Shown here: in pieces, positions 6,842 through 10,333 of the stretch | Position numbering within the stretch: the stretch's first letter is position 1 | How the letters are laid out: every line of letters starts with the position of its first letter | DNA from: Actinomycetota bacterium | GTDB taxonomy: Bacteria; Actinomycetota; Acidimicrobiia; IMCC26256; PALSA-610 | NCBI GenBank assembly: GCA_030839105.1 | Contig: JAUZEI010000187.1 | Location: 1 to 10,333, forward strand | DNA length: 10,333 bases | Reading direction: 5' to 3' | Program-made: the position numbers and the translations under genes | The notes under the pieces: model-generated | The model's input: the letters and a program-made list of their open reading frames with translations, nothing else | Databases searched by the model: none | What the model was told of the DNA's origin: nothing

Positions 6842-7539
6842 CGCGCCACCCGCTCCAACGCGCCCCAGAGCGCGCGCTTCGTGTGCGCGAGCGCAGCGGG
6901 AGAGTTGCGCGCGATCAACTCACCCAGCGCCTGCGCCTCGTCCACGAGCTGCCCGGGTGGGTCGACGACCTGAGAACAGATGCCGAGCTCGTACGCCCGC
7001 TGCGCCGAGAGCCGCTCGTAGCGGCCGACGAACGCCATCCGCAGGACGGCTTCCATCGGCGACTTCCTCGCGAGCGCGATCGTCTCGTACACGCTGGCCT
7101 GTCCGACCGAGACGTGGGGATCGACGAAGGTGGCGTTCGACGCGGCGATGACGATGTCGGCGTCCGCCACGAAGTGCAATCCCCCGCCCGCGCACACGCC
7201 GTTGACCGCGGCGATCACCGGCTTCCATACGTCGTTGTGCCACGCGGTGAACCGCAGTTCGAACCGCTTGGTCCGGCGGGACTGCTCGCGGAGCGCGGCG
7301 GGATCGCGGGCGAGCTGCGCCATGTCGAGTCCGGTCTGGAACGCCCCACCCTCCCCCGTATTCACGATCACGTGCACGAGCGGGTCGGCATCGAGCTCGC
7401 GCCAAGCCCGTTCGAGCTCGTCCATCATCAGGGCATCCATCGCGTTCCCGGCGTCCGGACGATCGAAGACGAGCCAGCCGACCGGGCCCCGCCGCTCGAC
7501 CCGGAGCGTCTGGAACGGACCGGATTCTGGCTCGGGCAT
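6838..7539 (-). CDS. Enoyl-CoA hydratase/isomerase (crotonase) family protein
   Basis: A 233-residue crotonase-fold protein, a little short for the family. The CoA-binding oxyanion segments are present: G-G-A-F-Q-T-G-L-D-M (64-73) and N-G-V-C-A-G-G-G (113-120). The usual P-E-x glutamate of hydratases is His142 (D-P-H-V-S-V-G-Q), and by eye the second catalytic glutamate also seems lost near Arg167. The reaction may therefore be an isomerisation, ring cleavage or hydrolysis rather than hydration. The frame runs open to 8223, but that lies inside the divergent ligase gene; the ATG at 7537-7539 starts a normal crotonase N-terminus. It is the first gene of a three-gene minus unit, sharing a 36-base divergent gap with the plus-strand acyl-CoA ligase, whose product could be its substrate. 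Confidence 0.9.
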   Translation of the reverse strand: MPEPESGPFQTLRVERRGPVGWLVFDRPDAGNAMDALMMDELERAWRELDADPLVHVIVNTGEGGAFQTGLDMAQLARDPAALREQSRRTKRFELRFTAWHNDVWKPVIAAVNGVCAGGGLHFVADADIVIAASNATFVDPHVSVGQASVYETIALARKSPMEAVLRMAFVGRYERLSAQRAYELGICSQVVDPPGQLVDEAQALGELIARNSPAALAHTKRALWGALERVAR

Positions 7540-7575
7540 GCGCAGCGGGCTTTCGTCGTGTGGCAAGTTGTCGGG
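7540..7575. promoter_or_regulatory. Divergent intergenic region between crotonase and FadD3-like genes
   Basis: Only 36 bases separate the two divergent starts, so promoters in both directions must overlap the gap or the 5' ends of the genes. I see no clear -10 box or ribosome site. CAAG at 7564-7567 resembles one half of a KstR2-type operator, but the second half is missing. A GTG at 7558, in frame with the ligase, is an alternative start. Confidence 0.3.
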
Positions 7576-9129
7576 ATGACCGACGACGAACTGCCGTCGA
7601 CGATACCGGGCCTGGTCGCGCGGGCCGCCGTCTCGTTCCCCGACCTCGAGGCGCTCGTCGACCCGCAGCTGCGACTCACGTTCCCGCAGCTCGCCGATGA
7701 GGTCGACCGGGCCGGGCGGGCGTTGGTGGCAAGCGGCATCGAGCCCGGCGACCGCGTCGCGATCTGGGCGCCGAACTGCAGCGAATGGGTTATCGCCGCG
7801 CTCGGGACCCTCGCCGCCGGTGCGGTGATCGTGCCGCCCAACACGCGCTTCAAGGGCGCCGAGGCGCGCTACGTGCTCGAGCGGGCCGACGTGAAGCTGC
7901 TCTTCACCGTCACCGACTTCCTCGACACGAACTACGAGGCGTTGCTGGGGGCCGAACGCGAGCTCCCCCTCCTGCGCGAGATCATCGACCTGCGGGGGCC
8001 GAGCTGGTCGGAGTTCCTTGCTCGCGACACCGGATCCGAGAGCCTGCCCGATGCGCTGACCGGCGACGACCTCTGCGCGATCCTGTTCACCTCCGGCACA
8101 ACCGGTCGGCCCAAGGGCGCGATGCTGACCCACGGCGCGACGGTCCGCGCGTACGACGCCTGGTCGACCGAAGTCGGGTTGCGCGCCGGCGACCGTTACC
8201 TCGTCGTCAATCCGTTCTTTCATTCATTCGGGTTGAACGCAGGCATCGTCGCCTCGCTCGTCAAGGGTGCGGCGATCATCCCGCACGCGGTGTTCGACGT
8301 CGACGCGGTCATGACGCGCGCCGCGGAGGAGCAGGTGTCGAGGCTGCCCGGGCCGCCAACGGTCTACCAGTCGATCCTCGATCATCCGCGCCTCGGTGAG
8401 TTCGACATGTCGTCGTTGCGGCTCGCGGTGACCGGCGCCGCACCCGTACCGGTCGAGCTGATCCGACGGATGCGGGCCGAGCTCGGGTTCGAGACCATCG
8501 TCACCGGTTACGGGCTCACGGAAGCCACGGGCATCGCCACGATGTGCCGGCACGACGACGACCCCGAGACGATCTCGAACACCTCGGGGCGTGCGATCCC
8601 CGACGTCGAAGTGCTCGTCGTGGACGAGAAGTGCGTCGAGGTTCCGCGCGGCGATCCGGGTGAGGTGGTGATCCGCGGGTACAACGTCATGCGCGGGTTC
8701 ATCCACGATCCCCAGGGCACCGCGGAGGCGATCGACGCCGACGGGTGGCTCCACACCGGCGACATCGCCGTTATGAACGAGCGGGGCTACATCACCATCA
8801 CCGACCGCACCAAGGACATGTTCATCGTCGGCGGCTTCAACGCGTACCCCGCCGAGATCGAGAACATGATCAGCGATCATCCGGCGGTAGGTCAGGTCGC
8901 CGTGGTGGGAATTCCCGACGAGCGCATGGGCGAGGTCGGATACGCCTACGTGATCCCCCGCTTGCACGCGACCGTCACTCCCGACGAGCTGCGAGCGTGG
9001 TGCCGCGAGAAGATGGCGAACTACAAGGTTCCGCGCTATTTCGAGATCGTCGACGAGGTTCCGCTCAACGCAAGCGGCAAGGTGTTGAAGTACGAATTGC
9101 GCGAGCGCGCCCGCGCCACGTTGGGTTAG
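7576..9129 (+). CDS. Acyl-CoA ligase, FadD3-like (ANL superfamily)
   Basis: A 517-residue adenylate-forming acid-CoA ligase. The P-loop FTSGTTGRPKG is at 171-181, F-H-S-F-G at 215-219, G-Y-G-L-T-E-A-T at 311-318, T-G-D with Asp396, the hinge Arg411 (D-R-T-K-D), G-G-F-N-A-Y-P-A-E-I-E at 419-429 and the catalytic Lys502 (A-S-G-K). The G-G-F-N-x-Y-P-A-E motif and overall style recall mycobacterial FadD3, which activates the steroid C/D-ring acid HIP; many related ligases use other acids, so the substrate is open. The frame is open back to 6883, but the upstream part is antisense to the crotonase gene; the ATG at 7576 gives a standard N-terminus, with GTG at 7558 as an alternative. It is divergent from the crotonase gene and 4 bases upstream of tag. 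Confidence 0.93.
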   Translation: MTDDELPSTIPGLVARAAVSFPDLEALVDPQLRLTFPQLADEVDRAGRALVASGIEPGDRVAIWAPNCSEWVIAALGTLAAGAVIVPPNTRFKGAEARYVLERADVKLLFTVTDFLDTNYEALLGAERELPLLREIIDLRGPSWSEFLARDTGSESLPDALTGDDLCAILFTSGTTGRPKGAMLTHGATVRAYDAWSTEVGLRAGDRYLVVNPFFHSFGLNAGIVASLVKGAAIIPHAVFDVDAVMTRAAEEQVSRLPGPPTVYQSILDHPRLGEFDMSSLRLAVTGAAPVPVELIRRMRAELGFETIVTGYGLTEATGIATMCRHDDDPETISNTSGRAIPDVEVLVVDEKCVEVPRGDPGEVVIRGYNVMRGFIHDPQGTAEAIDADGWLHTGDIAVMNERGYITITDRTKDMFIVGGFNAYPAEIENMISDHPAVGQVAVVGIPDERMGEVGYAYVIPRLHATVTPDELRAWCREKMANYKVPRYFEIVDEVPLNASGKVLKYELRERARATLG

Positions 9130-9133
9130 TCGC

Positions 9134-9697
9134 GTGGCGACCGGTCAGCGTTGCGCCTGGGCCGAGAGCTCCGATCTCATGCGCGCGTACCACGACGACG
9201 AGTGGGGTGTGCCGTCGCGTGACGAGCGCCACCTCTTCGAGATGCTGATCCTCGAAGGCGCCCAGGCCGGTTTGTCGTGGTCGACGATCCTGAACAAACG
9301 GGCGAACTACCGGCGCGCGTTCGACGAGTTCGACCCCAAGAAGGTCGCGCGCTACGACGACGGGAAGACCGCCACCCTCCTCGAAGATCCCGGCATCGTG
9401 CGCAACCGGCTCAAGGTTGCATCCGCGGTGGGTAACGCGCGGGCCTTCCTCGCGACGGGCAAGGAGTTCGGCTCGTTCGCGAAGTACCTGTGGGCGTGGG
9501 TCGACGGAAAGCCGATCGTGAACCGTCCGCGCTCGCTCGGCGATCTTCCCACCCGCACGGAGCTCTCCGATCGCGTCGGCAGGGATCTGAAGAAGCGCGG
9601 CTTCAACTTCGTCGGCTCGACGATCGTCTACAGCTATTTACAGGCCGTCGGGGTCGTCAACGACCACGTCGCAACCTGCCCGAAAGCCCCCCGCTAG
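9134..9697 (+). CDS. tag: DNA-3-methyladenine glycosylase I (Tag)
   Basis: A 187-residue helix-hairpin-helix-superfamily glycosylase, the same length as E. coli Tag. It removes 3-methyladenine from alkylated DNA, opening base excision repair. The opening R-C-A-W, then Y-H-D-D-E-W-G-V-P (19-27) and L-E-G-A-Q-A-G-L-S-W (40-49) are diagnostic. The zinc-snap ligands of E. coli Tag (Cys4, His17, His175, Cys179) appear here as Cys7, His20, His178 and Cys182, a constant shift of 3. Glu41 and Trp49 fit the base-binding pocket. The start is GTG at 9134, 4 bases after the ligase stop and without a clear ribosome site, so it is probably cotranscribed with the ligase gene although the functions are unrelated. 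The TAG stop at 9695-9697 directly borders the repeat array. Confidence 0.96.
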   Translation: MATGQRCAWAESSDLMRAYHDDEWGVPSRDERHLFEMLILEGAQAGLSWSTILNKRANYRRAFDEFDPKKVARYDDGKTATLLEDPGIVRNRLKVASAVGNARAFLATGKEFGSFAKYLWAWVDGKPIVNRPRSLGDLPTRTELSDRVGRDLKKRGFNFVGSTIVYSYLQAVGVVNDHVATCPKAPR

Positions 9698-9729
9698 GCC
9701 CCCGATTGCAACGATCCGCCCGTCCACGC
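9698..9729. repeat. Degenerate left-end half copy of the repeat
   Basis: CCCCC at 9699-9703 is followed by TTGCAAC at 9706-9712, which matches the right arm of the array palindromes and lies 44 bases before the same heptamer in copy 1. The rest of the unit is diverged. Its CCCCC-GA-TTGCAA is mirrored at the other end of the array by TTGCAAC-TT-GGGGG (9886-9898), so the ends form an imperfect inverted repeat. Confidence 0.5.
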
Positions 9730-9898
9730 CCCCATTTGTTGCAATCTGTTTGCAACGTTTTGGACCCCCGGCCGCCCCGTTTGTTGCAATCTGTTTGCAA
9801 CGTTTTGGACCCCCAGCCGCCCCATTTGTTGCAATCTGTTTGCAACGTTTTGGACTCCCAGCCGCCCCGTTTGTTGCAAACTGTTTGCAACTTGGGGG
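9730..9898. repeat. 45-bp tandem repeat array, each unit with a 19-base palindrome
   Basis: Three full units (9730-9774, 9775-9819, 9820-9864) and a partial fourth (9865-9898) repeat with a period of exactly 45 bases and only a few differences. Each unit holds the sequence GTTGCAATC-T-GTTTGCAAC, at 9738-9756, 9783-9801 and 9828-9846. In copy 4 (9873-9891) it is a perfect palindrome, GTTGCAAAC-T-GTTTGCAAC; copies 1-3 differ by one base. The stretch between palindromes (GTTTTGGAC, a C run, then GCCG and CCCC) is also conserved, so these are not CRISPR spacers. The palindromes are AT-rich in a GC-rich genome. The array fills the gap between the convergent tag gene and the last gene. Possible roles: regulator-binding sites, tandem RNA hairpins, or a two-way transcription barrier. 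Confidence 0.95.
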
Positions 9899-10333
9899 TC
9901 AGAGGTCTTCGAGGGGGCGGCGGTCTTCCACCTGGGGTTGGCGGCCGGCGCGCATCGGACTGAGCGGCGAGTCGACCAACAGGGTACGTCGCACATCGGC
10001 GTTCATCGCGACGAGTCGCGCCCGCCACGCGGAGAGCTGCGCGCCGTCCCAGGCCTGCTCGAACTCTCCCCACGCTTCCCACGACGGCAATGCCCACAGC
10101 ACGATCGCCTCGGAGTCGTTCATCATCGCCACGCGGTGCGCGCCCACGCACTGCACCTCGAGCGGCTCCATGGCCGGCACGCCCGCCTCGGCCAGCGCGT
10201 CGAGGAACGCGCGCACCGTCCCGACCGGGACGCGCACGATCTCGTGCGCGTAGACCACGCCGTGCACGCCCGCGTCGGTCAACTCCTCGATCGTCGGGCT
10301 CCACGGCTCGGGCACCAGCACACGATCGAACCC
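9899..10333 (-). CDS. Hypothetical protein, NIPSNAP/EthD-like (5' end beyond window)
   Basis: A minus-strand frame with 144 visible residues, open at the right edge and ending with TGA at 9899-9901. A GTG at 10319-10321 is possible as start, but the frame continues upstream (G-F-D-R before it), so the gene probably begins outside the window. The visible part has strands and helices suggesting a dimeric alpha-beta barrel: V-V-Y-A-H-E-I-V-R-V (26-35), a helix with L-D-A-L-A-E-A-G-V-P (44-53), E-A-I-V-L-W-A-L-P-S-W (75-85), then W-G-E-F-E-Q-A-W (88-95) and a basic L-S-P-M-R-A-G-R-Q-P tail. This resembles NIPSNAP-type small proteins but is not a firm match. Its final codons touch the repeat array, and it faces tag tail to tail. 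High third-position G+C supports coding. Confidence 0.75.
   Translation of the reverse strand, partial: GFDRVLVPEPWSPTIEELTDAGVHGVVYAHEIVRVPVGTVRAFLDALAEAGVPAMEPLEVQCVGAHRVAMMNDSEAIVLWALPSWEAWGEFEQAWDGAQLSAWRARLVAMNADVRRTLLVDSPLSPMRAGRQPQVEDRRPLEDL

Noticed and set aside
6883..7575. Possible 231-residue N-terminal extension of the plus-strand ligase
   Set aside because: It is antisense to the crotonase gene, and its translation is a low-complexity Arg-rich shadow. The ligase has a complete N-terminus from 7576.
7560..7575. KstR2-type operator before the FadD3-like gene
   Set aside because: Only one half-site (CAAG) is present; the expected CTTG half is missing.
7540..8223. Possible 228-residue N-terminal extension of the crotonase
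   Set aside because: It is antisense to the ligase gene and unlike any crotonase; the ATG at 7539 gives the expected family N-terminus.
9730..9898. CRISPR array
   Set aside because: The stretches between palindromes are conserved from unit to unit, so there are no distinct spacers, and no cas gene is present. It is a plain tandem repeat.
9657..10304. Repeat protein encoded across the array (long open frames with 15-residue repeats on both strands)
   Set aside because: A period of 45 bases without stop codons keeps several frames open automatically. None has a start signal, and they overlap tag and the last gene; the repeat-coded peptides look artefactual.

Overview
The window is about two thirds G+C or higher, with strongly G/C-biased third codon positions, frequent GTG starts, few clear Shine-Dalgarno sites and many 4-base gene overlaps. 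Together with the gene content (acyl-CoA ligases, SDRs, a crotonase, small EthD-like proteins), this points to a high-GC actinobacterium, perhaps of the Acidimicrobiia type seen in soil or water metagenomes. The lineage is inferred from style and content; no marker gene is present. I see no rRNA, tRNA, CRISPR array, insertion sequence or phage gene.

Layout. (1) Positions 1-3172, plus strand: a tightly packed run made of the 3' end of an unidentified gene, an SDR oxidoreductase, a glutamine-synthetase-like ligase and a class I glutamine amidotransferase-like hydrolase (peptidase C26, PuuD type). The ligase/hydrolase pair is the signature of a gamma-glutamylation route for amine breakdown, in which an amine is capped with glutamate, oxidised, then freed. 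(2) Positions 3153-5431, minus strand: an SDR followed by an acyl-CoA ligase, overlapping by ATGA. A KstR-like operator and a possible leaderless promoter lie just before the SDR. The ligase gene overlaps the C26 gene tail to tail by 20 bases. (3) Positions 5432-5687: a gap with the operator and a perfect 13-base-pair hairpin, probably the terminator of the next minus-strand unit. (4) Positions 5688-7539, minus strand: a crotonase-fold protein, an EthD-like protein (GTGA overlap) and a small DUF6941-like protein. (5) Positions 7576-9697, plus strand, divergent from (4) across 36 bases: a FadD3-like acyl-CoA ligase, then a 3-methyladenine DNA glycosylase I (Tag) 4 bases later. (6) Positions 9698-9898: an array of 45-bp tandem repeats, each holding a 19-base palindrome. 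(7) From 9899 to the right edge, minus strand: the 3' part of a small hypothetical protein whose stop codon sits at the end of the array.

Together, regions 2, 4 and 5 look like acyl-CoA-based degradation of a carboxylic acid, possibly alicyclic or steroid-derived: two ligases to activate acids, an SDR for a hydroxy/keto step, and a crotonase with helper proteins. Region 1 looks like nitrogen or amine salvage. The substrates cannot be read from the sequence. The least ordinary items are the palindromic repeat array and the operator-controlled SDR-ligase operon; nothing in the window is clearly a wholly new system.
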